Shown: piece by piece, positions 25,560-38,600 of the stretch
Position numbering within the stretch: position 1 is the first letter of the stretch
Layout of the letters: each line of letters opens with the position of its first letter
Assembly: GCF_001039355.2 (NCBI RefSeq)
Contig: NW_019773625.1
Span: forward strand, 48,349 to 96,349
DNA length: 48,001 nucleotides
From: Lingula anatina
Taxonomy: Eukaryota > Brachiopoda > Lingulata > Lingulida > Lingulidae
Reading direction: 5' to 3'
Translations under genes and position numbers: made by a program
The notes under the pieces: generated by a model
Databases searched by the model: none
The model's input: the letters and a program-made list of their open reading frames with translations, nothing else
What the model was told of the DNA's origin: nothing

Positions 25560-26902
25560 CCAGAGTCATCCAAATGACACGGCCAATTGTTCAACTTCTG
25601 CCCCAACAGCAGGATGCAAATTTGTGAAAGCAAGTCAAACTCCCTGTAGCATAATAACACGTTAGGACTTCCCAGAGTGAACTGGTACAGATTGTATGGT
25701 TTAAATATACAGCTCAATGTAAAAGGGTCCCCAATCTATGACTGGACAGTACAACGCATCCCTCTTGTAACTCCCATTACACTGGACAGCGTCCTTTCTG
25801 CGTCCTGTGTGTGACCATGAAACAGGCATCACTGTGGTCGTGAAAAGGAAGCACAAGCATCACTTTGGTTGCAGAATGAATGTTCAATGTTCGGCCAGTT
25901 GTTGGCACGTAAAACATTTTTTTTTAGCTGACAAAAGGGGCTGTACTGTGGGACACAGAAAGAATGCCATCCAGTGTAAAGGGGACTTTAATGATTAAGC
26001 TCGGAGTACATTAGCAAAGATGAAAAACTGACCACCTAAAAATGAGTATGATGCATTCAGTTTATACTGTAGTTTCCTCAGTCTTCTACTATGACTAGTT
26101 ATTACTGTTTTAGTGATCCCATTAAATTAATTCGTTCTGTGATTCAGGTATGCAATGACATCTATCGCTTAATTGGTGAGGAGTTTATTGACCATTTATG
26201 ATTAATCCAAAGTATCTGTGAGGGTCATCTTGACATATGATAGACCAATAAAACATTAGTCTTAGTCACGCTGTATATAATAAAGTAATGAGAATTTACA
26301 TTGCACCACACACCCAGATTATATAAGAAGACTGGAGAATAATGCAGCGACTTTTGACATGACATTTGCTGTCTGATAACTCTGATTCTATAGTTTATGT
26401 CCTGTTTTTCGATCGTCACTAAGATTATTCTGGAGTGATACTGTGTGAAAAATTTTGATCGCAATAAAAAAAACAGTTGATGAATTAATCGAATCTACTA
26501 GAGCTGTTGAACCTGCAGTTGGATTATCTGCTGTAACGTCATCCTATTTTTCTGAGAAACCCGATTAGTCTAAGAGATAGGATTGATTCCTCGCCAGTGT
26601 CATGCAGGGCATATGAAATGTTGTGAGTAGGTTAGAGACCTAGCTGCTGGTGAGTTCATAGTAATGTGAGTGAGACATGAGATTATTTTCAAGTAGTGAT
26701 CACTTAAAAGTATTGAGACCACGTCAACTAGAGTTGAATTTATGGTGTTGATGGTGAAGTCAGGCTATATGATAACTGACAGGTATGGCATTATGATTTA
26801 CTTAATATTTTCAATGGGGGAAAATTATTAATTTTATAGATACTGTATTTTCTACATTTTATTCAATGCAGTAAAAGCATTTCAAATGCTATATATAATT
26901 GC

Positions 26903-26944
<42 letters not shown>

Positions 26945-27500
26945 AATTCTGCTTATATATCAATACCATTTTTGTAGCCAACACTTCCAAAATGTATCCT
27001 TGTAGACTTCAGGCAGGAGAATTATATACCAATCTAGACTACCCGGGCCTTCTTTGACATATAATTGTGAATGATGACTTAAATTGGACAGTTTCACTAC
27101 TGGAATAGAAACATCTTTTTTCATTTAGAGAAATAAAGGAGTGTTAGTGTCAAAGAATTGTTCCACAAAGGGCACACTTCCTGTATTTAAGTCGTTGCAT
27201 TTGCCAAATGGAAAAAAGTGACAATTTGGGGGGAAAAGGATGACATTTAGTGATTTAAAAAAAAAAAAATCAAATAAGACAAACTATGGGCTTCCCATTA
27301 TAATGATCATAGTGATTTTTAAGGATGTACATTTGTCTTTGAAGGAATGTTTTGATGCCACATCTTTTTTTACTTGCCTTTTTTTCTTTTCTGTTTCTTT
27401 TTCTTTCAAAGCTAAACAAAAGATTTTAACACGTGGCTCATAAAAAAAAAAAAAAAACATTTTTATTCCGTCGCATCTTGCACATTTTATTCATTCTTAC

Positions 27501-27722
27501 CTCTACACCCTATTTCCATAGATTAGATCGACCTACTTTAGATCGACCTAACTCCCTGGGGGGTTCACGCTAAATAGCTGTCAGCCAGGCGGACACGAAA
27601 GTTAATTACCCCCTTACAGCTTGTAGTAGGCGGGACGGACATTTAAGTCGGATTATCTGAAAGTAATCTAGTGAGACTCCCCGCGGGGATAGATCGATCT
27701 AAAATCTATGTGAATAGAGCCT
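27501..27722. mobile_element. Hairpin MITE, gatcgatc family variant (copy B)
   Basis: Near-identical counterpart of 19129-19341. Confidence 0.6.
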
Positions 27723-28263
27723 TAGATGTGGCATGTGTAAAATAGCATATTGAACTTATGCTGCTCTAATTGACTCTCGGGGCTTTTTTTTTTAAATGGG
27801 TGAAATTTGCTTGCTGTTGATTTACATATTTTGATTATCGGTCAGTATCTCTCAACCTCTCTTTATTTATTTTTTGACAAGGTTTTCAGTATATTGAATG
27901 TGTATATACAATTGAGTGCATGTCATATTTAAGTTGGCACCTCCATTGATTGGTATAAATTGCATTTGAAAATAGACATTAAATCCTCCCAGTTTTGGTG
28001 ACGATAATGGCACCAGATAAATATTTTCATTTATCATTGGTTTAGCTGTCTACCCCCAGTGGGATCGAGCAGTATTTTTCTGCTGAATTAACTTTTTGTG
28101 AATGAAAATTTATTTGGACAGGCCAAGGTTTCTGCTTAAATGTCACTGGGTTTGGTGTACTGGTTGAGTTATGTCTGTGTCTGAACAGACCTGGTCCTCC
28201 AGGTTTCCTTTTATTGGCATAATGTTTATTTGGATATTCTTGGTGATTATTTTTTGGGTTTCA

Positions 28264-28291
28264 AACACACACACACATACACACACACACA

Positions 28292-28348
<57 letters not shown>
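28264..28348. repeat. CA/TA compound microsatellite upstream of the receptor start
   Basis: It ends 188 bases before the ATG. It is the right border of copy B. Confidence 0.97.
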
Positions 28349-28351
<3 letters not shown>

Positions 28352-28536
28352 GCAGGCATGAATATATGTTATACATAGATTTATTTGATGTATATTCCAG
28401 ATAATGAAGCTGAGAAGAGGGGTGTGTCTTGTGAACACAGACTGAATTAGCTCCACCTTGTGATCTGAGTGAAATAGGAGCTAGACAAAAATGACCTGAA
28501 AAGGTAAAGGTCACCATGTGATGCTGAGAAGACAGT
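28349..28536 (+). promoter_or_regulatory. 5' leader and proximal upstream region of the receptor gene
   Basis: 188 bases between the TA repeat and the start codon. An in-frame stop lies at 28525-28527. A possible acceptor (tatattccag, ending 28400) would make the leader an internal exon with the promoter further up. No TATA box or initiator could be called with confidence. Confidence 0.35.
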
Positions 28537-28615
28537 ATGGAAAGCCTCTTACCATGGCTACTTCTGGTTGCTATGGTAACCGTATGTTCTCCCAGGTGTT
28601 TACCTGAGATTACAG
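28537..28615 (+). CDS. VKR: Receptor exon 1: signal peptide
   Basis: Encodes residues 1-26 plus one base of codon 27. The ATG has A at -3 and G at +4, and an in-frame TGA lies at 28525-28527, which fixes the start. The peptide begins [17 protein letters not shown], a hydrophobic core typical of a signal peptide, with likely cleavage between residues 17 and 22. The donor is CAG|GTAAGC. The phase (one base) matches the acceptor at 28890. The exon may begin further upstream: a possible acceptor ends at 28400. Confidence 0.82.
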
Positions 28616-30210
28616 GTAAGCTTTTTTTTTTTTTTTTTGTGCAATTTTGTTTGGTAGAATGGAATGGAATATTCTTTTTCATATCTAGATAGAAATAAAA
28701 ATGATTATCAGAAACCACAGTCCTTTAAAGAAATGAACACTTGTTTCTATGTATTTTGGCATGTGCAGACTGCTCTCATCAGGAGACTACTAAATCATTG
28801 ACAATTAAGGAATTCATTTGCCCAAGACTGGACTTGTTAGTGATTCATTAGTTGTAAACCACTGATTTGTACTCCCTTGGAACTTTTCAGACCCAAAGCG
28901 CCACCTATACTACAAAAATGGTGATCTTCCAATCAGATTGGAGAGCAGCAACCGTGTGTCTCACAAGTTGGCTAATCACATCCTCAAAATTTTGCTGGAA
29001 GAGAAGGTTAACTACCAGAAGGTTGAGATTAAAGATGCTTCAGATCCTATGAATCCTACCAAAATACTCAATAGAATCTCTGGATGTGTGGATTCAAAGT
29101 GAGTGGGATTTTTGGTGACTAGTTTGGTTGCTAGATTTTCTTTAAAACTGTCTTTAAAGGATACTTTTGTGATATGATATTTGAGTGATTGGTACATCTT
29201 GGACAATTGATAGTTGCTGTTTTCAGTTGGTATATTTTGTTGCTAGTTATATGATGAACGATAGGACTTTTGTATTTGAAATTTGTGATAATATTGGCAG
29301 TAATAGCCTAAAACTCAGTAATGTTTTGATACAGAGAGCTAGAATGTATTTCCATGCAATACACTATGAAAAAATGTGTTTAAGTGTATTTTTACCCCCC
29401 CCCCCCCAAAAAAAAAAAAAAATTAACAACAATGTTTCCATTCCAAGTTGTTCTCGGCGCCAGGACATTCCCGAGACAATGGTGAACATAGAGGTGTGGA
29501 TGCCAGCAGGATTTAACATGGAACCATGGGCTGACAATGACCATGTCAAAGACTGCGGGCCACTAGGCCCTGTTGGGAGGTACGTGACAAGATATTTGAG
29601 AAATTCAGTTGAGATGATATCAGTGATGATATCAGTGATGGCTCAAGTGAACCTCAAACTGAACTGTTGATGGCTAGCCATAGTTCGTGCAAGGAGAACG
29701 TAACATTGTGATAGTCACAATTAATTGTCCAGAAATAGACTCAAGAATGTTCTTGCATATATTGCTACAACTGCTTTGATGAAAAAAAAATTGTTTCAGA
29801 CTGGTTTAATAAATCATGCTTTACCTCAAATTTTGCTTATGTCCTTTTTTTGATTTTCCAGGTATGGGTGGTACCTTCCAAATTTCTTTGTAAAGCAAAA
29901 CTGGATCCAGCGTAATCTCATCACAGACCACTGGAGGGCGCTGCAGTCTAGCAGTGTCACCAGGCTCTTGGACTTAAGCGATGCAAGAAACGAGCTTCTC
30001 AATTTGGTGCGTAAAACGGAAACTTTAGGTAAAGAAGAGTCTGGCTACTACTGCAGCGCGTCATACTGCTCTCAGGGACAGTACAGTGGTGCCACCTGTG
30101 GTTCTGAACCGTGCGCTGTATTGGTGTCAGATAGCGTAGGTATGTATTAAGGTCACATAAAAGCGGTGGCTATGGTTTTTCTGATGGTTTAAACTAGCTG
30201 CACAAAATAT

Positions 30211-30276
<66 letters not shown>

Positions 30277-31185
30277 AAAAATAAAGAGATTAGGAGTAGA
30301 GTGTGTTGGAGAAGATATATGGTGTTGAATCAATCAGTTGTTTTTTTGTTATGACTTTCTAATTACTGCGAAACCTGTTAAACTGTTCTGTTCTGTAAAC
30401 ATTTTACTTTTTTCTCTATAGAATGTGTTTTCTCTCTTGGTCCTCTTCCAATCTGATCAATTCTTTTGCAGTTAGTTTGTGTAGTGTCATCTTTCCTAAG
30501 ATTAACCTGTAATCACTTTTGTAGTTCTCACAGTTAAAAATAAGACGTGAAAGGATGTACCATTTAAGGTTGATACTTTAAAGTTATTTTATTTATTATT
30601 TTTAAACAAGCTGGCCCCCTTTATGCTTCTCTTTATGCTTACCCTAATGAAAAAGTCCTATAGGATCCTATAAGATCCTGTAGTATCCTATAGGAAATTG
30701 GGCCTGTTTCCTATAGAATCCTATAGGACTTTTTCGTATGGGTAAATATAATGGTTCAGGTCTGTCTTATATCATTTTCACTCTTTTTATACTGTTCTTT
30801 TTTTAAAGGAGAAGCTCAAAAACCTGATCAGTGGGACAATACATTTATAAGTAACTGCATTCTTTTACATGTACTAATTAAGTGTTAATAAAGCTAAAAC
30901 ACGTCTCAAATATTTTTTTCAACATTGCTACAGTGTCCTATTTGTATTTTCAAAGGATTAAAAAGAGCATTTCTTGGATTTGCCCTTTCCCATATTCTAT
31001 TTATTTATTTACTTATTTATTGGATCTAGAAACACTGTACATGGTTGCAAAGCAGATTTTCGTGGCAATGTTTATCAAAATATTTCTATCCTTTTTCCCT
31101 AGCACCTTTCCATCTGCCAGCATTTTATCCTGCCTTGATGCCTGAAAGTGTCAAATTTTCAAATCAAAGCTTGCACGCGTGCACA

Positions 31186-31226
<41 letters not shown>

Positions 31227-32595
31227 CATTCAGTTCCTCGTGGCTTCAGTGCAGTTTTACGATTCATTTTGAAGATCTGCCCTGCATTTTACTTGCCCTC
31301 AAGCGGTCTCAACCAATTGCACAACTTGTCTCAACTAGCACAATCAGAAGATCCAGCTAATTAAGTGCACCCACCTATCACTATGGCAGGCACATAGCCC
31401 CAGCATAAAACTTGTCCTAAAACACAACAAAAAGCAGCCCCCAGTGATTTCAGTTAGTTTCAATAACTACTTACTCAAGTTACATATTCAGTGATCTTAA
31501 GTGAACTGCTACATCTGACATACTAAACTATACGATAATTGTTTTTGAAAGAAATGAGTTAAAAAGATAATGTACAGTATGTGCTAGTTTAAGATAAGCA
31601 ATCAGGTCTTTCTATTTGTACAGTAGATCCTGCATTTTTTGGAGAGATTTTCTCCAGTATTAAGAAGCTGCTTAAATTTTACTTATAAAGAATCAAATGT
31701 TTGCAGCAATTAAATTTTGAAAAAATTAATTTTTCAGACTCTGATATGGATACCCTGAAGAACCAGATAGACAATTTAAACCTGAGTGTAAAAGTTGCCT
31801 GGGTCGGCAAGAGGCTGGAACGGTTTGTACACCAGAGAACGATCAAAGGTAAACCGACGTTATTCTTCCACTTTACACCCAGCGAACTCACAGCCAGCAA
31901 CAACTACACAAATATCAAATTCCCTCGATGTACCAGATATCTGGAGCATCCCATTGACTGTGATTTTGAGATCAACCAGCTTTCCAAGGTAGTGTGGCCG
32001 AAGCTGGAGAAGGACGCCGAACCTGCATTCCATGTTATCCAGAAAATGACTTTCACTCAGCAGCAGTATATGGAACTATTGCAAGATTTTGAGCACATAG
32101 ATGTCCATTTTAATGGCGCTTACCAAGAGGTGGCTTGCCAGTGGGTAAAGAAGAACAGCCACATTTGGTCGCAATGGATTCCGGAAAATTTGGCAAACAA
32201 AACCAAGATATATCTGGGGGGCATGTTTTCACTGTCACGCCGTCATTATTTTGCGCCAGGTGTTTACGTAGGTAAGCTGTAATAGTCATTGTAGTAGAAT
32301 TTGATTATTTCTGTATACATATGTGTATTTTGATGTAGGGAGCAGAGCACACAAACAGTGTGGTAATTAGACCGCAGCTTCCAGATTCCGCTGAAATAAG
32401 TTCATTTAAGTACATATTGTTCTCCTGTTCACCAGCTGTACATCACCCTGAGATCTTGTATGTTCTACAGATCAGTGATATCCCACAATGTGAAATGCTA
32501 TTAAGTACTCATCAAGTACCACATTATATCACTGGGCGATTCCATGGTGCCTTCCCCCCTGTTACATCAACATAATTGACATTTTTATATCCTCT

Positions 32596-32629
<34 letters not shown>

Positions 32630-35600
32630 ATGAGAGGAAATTGCCTGATCTTATAATTAGCAATTTTGAAAGGAATTTGTAATGCCGTAAGTCTTTGAAG
32701 TTTTGATGGTGGATAAATGGCCATGTGGGGAGGGGGGATGTTGCAGAATGACCCTGTTTTAAGAATTTAATGTTGCTAGTTATTGAGAGATCACTTTTTT
32801 GAGACATTCAATCAATTATTGGTTCTAATGGCATCTTCATGAATTTTAGACACATTCTTTAATTTACTAAAAAAATGTTTTCTTGTCTTCTGTATAAAAA
32901 GAACAACCAGTGACTATATCATTTAATTGCCTTTTTTGTCATAAGTCACAGCGTATGACTCATACCTGAATTTTTTCCCCCTTTTCAGCTTCCAAAATGG
33001 CTGCTGATTTAATCAATAACGACACATCATTGCTAAAGAACTACAAATTAGAGGTGGTTAAAATTGACACCAAGTGTGGACTGAAGGAGGGGCAGAAAGC
33101 CTTCATAGAGATGCACTACAATTCCACTTATAAGTTAGCAGGAATCCTTGGTGAGTTGGCTACATATGGAAAAAACTTGAAATTTAAGTCAGTCTTGGAA
33201 AATATTTTCAGAAGACAATTCTCTGCTGACATAATTTTTTTCACTTATAAAATTTCATCAAACTTGAAAATTGCCCTCTGGATAATTTTGTTAAGTTCTT
33301 CACCTAAAATGGTCATGTCAACATATAGATTAATTTTTAAGTTAGGAAATTTTCACACATTCATTTATATACACATGCACTCAAGTATACATGCACCCAA
33401 ACATACATATGTACTCACATATACACACACAGATGCACTAGTGCATGCATACGCGCACACACACACACACACACACACACTAATAATCTGTCTCATTGCA
33501 GGCCCAGACTGTGCAGATATCGTGCGCCCCATAGCGCGCCTTACCACCACCTACGATACTGTGATGATTAGCTTCAGTGCAGGCAGCATCCATCTTGGAA
33601 ACCGACTCCATTATCCATACTTCTTTAGAACTATACCACCAGTCAGCGAGTACAGGTAGGGGCTCAAGTTATCTTAGACCCCAATCCCACAGGGAAAGAT
33701 TGATCTATCCCTGTGGGGAATCTCACTAGATTACTGTCAGCTTAGCTGGCCTAAGCGTCTGTCGCACCTACTAAAAGCTGTAAGGGGGTAATTAACTACT
33801 GTGCACACAATCAGTTTTTTTTTTTTTTTTTTTTTTTTTTTAACTTAAAAATATGGAAGATCTTTTTTTGTACAGGCATTGTATCAGAATTAACAAAGTA
33901 ACCAGTTTTGTGCATCATTATTTGCTCTTAATGCTGTACATTTTATAGCTTTGCTGCTTGTTTTGTTTCAGCAATGTATATGCAGAGTTATTTAAGCTGT
34001 TGGACTGGCAACAGGTTGCTGTGCTGACTTACGAAAAGGCAGAGGAATATCTGAGTCTTGACAACCCCATCAAGATAGTGTATGAAAAGAAAATCCCGGC
34101 AGACCATAGCAAGAGAAATATCCCAATGGTAAGTGTCGTCAGGATGTGAATATGACAGGAATATCTTGACAAAGCGCAGTGAGATCAGAAATAATTTGAG
34201 GAAGTTGAAGAGAAAGAATAAGGTGGGAGTTTTAAAACTTGTGTCATTCTGGGTCTATTACTCGCAAGTATTTAAATAATTAAATATAAGGCAATCACAC
34301 CAGATGCAATCACTGTGTAGTTATCAAGCTCTGGTTTATGCACTGAAAAATGGGAAATGAAAAAGGGATAATTCACCACCTAGTCTGGATTAAACACTAA
34401 ATCACTTAAAGATGTTAGTAATTTGATTTTTAAAAAAATCCATATTTTCATAGTTAAGAACTTGAATGTGCATTCATATATTTTACTCAAATTTTTCAGA
34501 TGCTGGACGAGATCAAATCCAAAAATGGCAGAATTATAATTGGCACTTTCTACGAAATGACAATTGCTCAAGATGTCATGTGTGAGGCGTATAGAAAGGT
34601 AGGAGCGTACTTAATGTATAAGGTTAAACCTAAATCATGATGTGATGGCTGACTTGAGATATTATTTTGATATTTTTTCTTCTCACTTTCCATAACATGA
34701 GGTTAAATCTAGGTTGACATTTAGATTGGTTAATGTGACTTCAAACTAAAGTCATGATTTAGATTTTTTTTCTCAGTTTTCGTATTATGTGATTAGATCT
34801 GAGGCCACACTCAAAACAGTGGACTCACTAGTCCGTGGGTCAAATATGGTGACCCACCACAAAGCTTACACTCTAATCTGCTAATAGACACTGGTCAACC
34901 ATAGTCTAAGTTGGCTCTCAGCCTAGTTAGTCCACTGTTCTGAATAAGGCCTTGGGCATTATTTTGATTAGAGCTATTTCTGATAATTATCTCCAGTGAC
35001 AAAACAAGTCACATCAGGATTGCCTCCTCACCAGCAGCATCACTAACATTATAAACTTATATCAGAAATAAGATTTTACAAAGTTATGTTCTTAGCATTA
35101 CAATAGCATCTGAAAATCTTGAAAAATTTTCTAATCCAACCAAGCATTTTTTTCCCCTTTTTCTCTTTGAATTTTCCCACAATGTTTAAAACAGATTGGA
35201 CAAGACCTATAGCTTTGTACATGTAATCTCACTATTTTTCATTTATTTTTCTCTTCCTCGTTTCAAGGACATGACTGCTTTCAAGGGGTTCCAGTGGTTC
35301 CTGACGGGATATTTGGGAGAGGAATGGTGGGACACTGACTACTACAGAGACAGGGACAAAACTGTGTGTAGTACCAAGGAGATGTTGGAGGCCGTCAATG
35401 GTTCCATCTCCATCAACCATGCTATGTATGACCGCGACGATGTGAAGGTGGTGGGCAACATGACAGTCGCCAAGTGGAAGAAAGAACTGGAGAGACACCT
35501 GGGACAAGTTAGTTGATTGTTTTTATTTATTTATTTATTTGTTTTCTTACTGACTAAGATTCCACTGTCTTTACAATAAGTAGGGCTAGCCACATGTAAA

Positions 35601-38600
35601 ATCTGCATTAGACAGTGGTATATTTGAAGTGGAAGAAATGGACCTCATTTTCAATGCTTTTTTTTTTGTCATTCATCATATATACTCTGTTCATTATTTG
35701 AGTTTTATACCAGACTACATTGGACAAGAGTGGATTGAGAATTTAACATCTAAATTTTAGAAAGTCGCGACTTTTTCCAAAACCAATGATGTAGATCTGT
35801 GTTAAATAGATAATTTGTCTGTATTATTGTTTTGCTTGAAATTTTTCTGAGTAATTTTGATGAAACATTTAAAGATGGTCCCCCCCCCTCCCTTTAACTG
35901 CAAACACTGATTTCTGTCGTTATAATTTTCATCCAGCATAAAAGATACAAAGATAACCCCCACGTGACGTATGCCTATGATGCTGTCTGGGTGTACGGCA
36001 AGGCTCTGGACAGTTTACTGAGCAAATCTCCCGCTGTGCTAGGAGACTTGACTAATAAGGAAAATGCTAAGTAAGTAAAGAAAAAGAAACTGATATTATG
36101 CCTGGATAGACTTTATGTGCTTTGGTAATGACGTCAGGCAAGTCTAGATTTTTTGAAACCAAAATTGTTTGAGTTACAAGTAACCAGTTCAACAATTGGT
36201 GGCAGAAGTGCAGTAAAAGTTGCTGTTATGTTGGAAATGTTAAGCCTTAATCTTTATTATCACTTGGCATAAGATTCTAGAAATTTGAATTGTATTAAGT
36301 AAGTATAGTACGTATTATATTTTTGATAATTCTAAAATATGTTTAACACTTTCGTTTTAAGAAAATTGGTCGATGAGATCAGCAAGGTCCACTTCCAAGG
36401 TGTGTCAGGGCAGATATTTTTTAAGGAAGCTGATAGGTCAGGAATTGTGCTCATAAAACAGTTGATTCATAACAAGTCTCGTGTGATTGGGCGATATTTA
36501 CCCAAACAACTGGATCTTGAGGAGAAAGATATCACGTGGCTGTGGCCTGGTGGGAAGATCCCAGACGGTCGCCAAGGTAGAAAGATTTATTATTGTAGAC
36601 AACTTTATGCATAAATTTATGATTTATAAATATAAAAGATATATAATTTGAAATGGAAAGTAGAGTGGCTAAGTTTCTTTTCTTCCCCTCTGTCTCTGTC
36701 TCTCTCTCTCTCTCCTGCATTTGAGGCACTTACTTCTTTAAGCTTCACTACTTTTTTTTTTATATATATATATGCTTAAGCCATCCAGAACAATTCCTAT
36801 ACTATTTTCTCATTTCCCAAAGATAGATACCAACTCTTTTTCTAAATTGTAGCAAATTCCAATCAGCCAGTGTGCAGCATCGAGGATTTCCGTGCAGCTC
36901 TTGGGGTATCCTGCGATGTGGCTTTGGTGATAGCCAACATCATAGGGTTTGGTCTGCTTATCATGCTGCTGATCGTGGTGTTCTCTATCATTAAAAGAAG
37001 GTAAAGATAGATAACTCTACTGGTTTGAATGTGTTTTTTGTGGAATTTAGAATGTGATAGAATTTGTTAGTTGAGCTAAACATTGTGATTTGCAATGGTG
37101 TCTTGTGATATTCTTTATTGGCATGCTTTTGGGTGTCAGATTATTGTGAGCAATGTTGGTATTAGTTGGTTTGATCTGTTGAGAATGTAGAATTTGAATG
37201 CGAGATGTGGTAGCTACCACTGAGTGTGAGATGTGATCCTAGTTGGAATTTCAGATTGGTGTTTTTTTTTTTGTTTGTTTTTTTTTTTTAGTGTTTTGAT
37301 GCAGATTCTTATCATATTGCAAGCTTTGTTTTGCAAATAGATTTCCTTCTATAATAATTACAAGTGTATGGCTCTCTTACATATTTTGATAGAAAAAGGG
37401 TCCATTTAATTCACTTGAATTAATTTGTCTTATAGTCGTTGGTGCTTACATTTTAGATATGACCTGAAATTCCGCCGTACCAGGGAGAGGATGGAGGAGC
37501 TGGGTCTGCTCTCGGACACCCTGAATTGGTTGTCCCTCGATGAGTGGGAGCTCCCCAGAGACAAGGTTGTGCTGAATCGCAAGCTCGGGGAGGGAGCATT
37601 TGGAACAGTGTACGGCGGAGAGTCCTTCATAGATGACAGCTGGGTCGCAGTGGCAGTGAAGACGCTGAAAATTGGCTCATCAGTGGAGGAGAAGGTGAGT
37701 TAGGCATTAGGGAGGTTATTTGACCAGGGCACCGAGAATGAGATCAAGTCATTATAATCAATATATTTATGGTGCAGTTTCGCTTGCAATATCCATAAGT
37801 GCATTGCAATAAAAAATGTGATAAATTCCACTGTTTCTCAAAAAAAAAATGGCTGTGTATTACCTTCAAAACATACTAGATTTTTTTTTATGCCACAGTT
37901 TTCAGGTGTTTTCATTGGGATTTTTGAGCTGACTGCACCTCATATGTAACAAGTTTATAACAATCAATACACCTGAAAATCTGTAGTATAAAACCTAAAC
38001 AGAAGAACAAGCGTGAGGCATAAAGGGCCCTCTATATTTCAGCTTGATTTCTTAAGTGAAGCGGAGACGATGAAGAGATTCAACCATGATAACATTGTCA
38101 GGCTGTTAGGTGTCTGCACCAGGGGAGAGCCAGCCTATGCTGTCATGGAGTTCATGTTATATGGTAATACAGAGAGAGAGAGAGAGAGGAGGGGGGCTGA
38201 CAGTGCTTAATTTATCATGTGAAAAAAATCTTTGTTTCAAGTTTGCATTGTATTTTCAAAAATTTGTGAAATGCCATTTTTATGAAAAAATGTTTAAACT
38301 GGATTTATTTGTGCTTATTTATCTTGAATAAAGTGGTACAATATGTTGGATTTTAAGATAAATATTAAGGATTTGAGATGTAGTCAGATGGAAGCAATTG
38401 ACTTCAAACAAATCACATATCAAACATAAGTTTTTTTTTCCGAGGAATCGTGGAATTTCTTGTTTTTACATGACCTCAGAGGATATAAAACCCAAAGGCT
38501 AGGTGTTTGGTCTCATGTTAAATGTTCAGAGGTTTTCTTTTTATTTTGATAAACCTAGGCTCGTGTCTGAGATATCTTTTCAAACAATATTTTATGTTTC

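Larger units (their letters stand above)
20018..28348. repeat. 8.3-kb direct repeat, copy B
   Basis: Second copy; it starts cttggaggggatggagg, matching the middle of copy A's first tandem unit, and ends in the same CA/TA tract, after which unique sequence and receptor exon 1 follow. This copy is the true upstream neighbour of the gene in this assembly. Confidence 0.93.

Noticed and set aside
28566-28581. Palindrome ggttgctatggtaacc resembling an RFX X-box
   Set aside because: It lies inside coding exon 1, where the bases encode the signal peptide. A single match there is better explained by coding sequence.
29185-29670. 161-codon frame over exon 3
   Set aside because: It reads through introns 2 and 3; only 29448-29579 is protein-like and in phase with the neighbours.
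28891-32271. The bacterial-type OpuAC domain as contamination or a very recent transfer from bacteria
   Set aside because: The domain is split by four introns with proper borders and phases, carries a cysteine insert and is joined in frame to animal receptor domains. Any transfer must be ancient.
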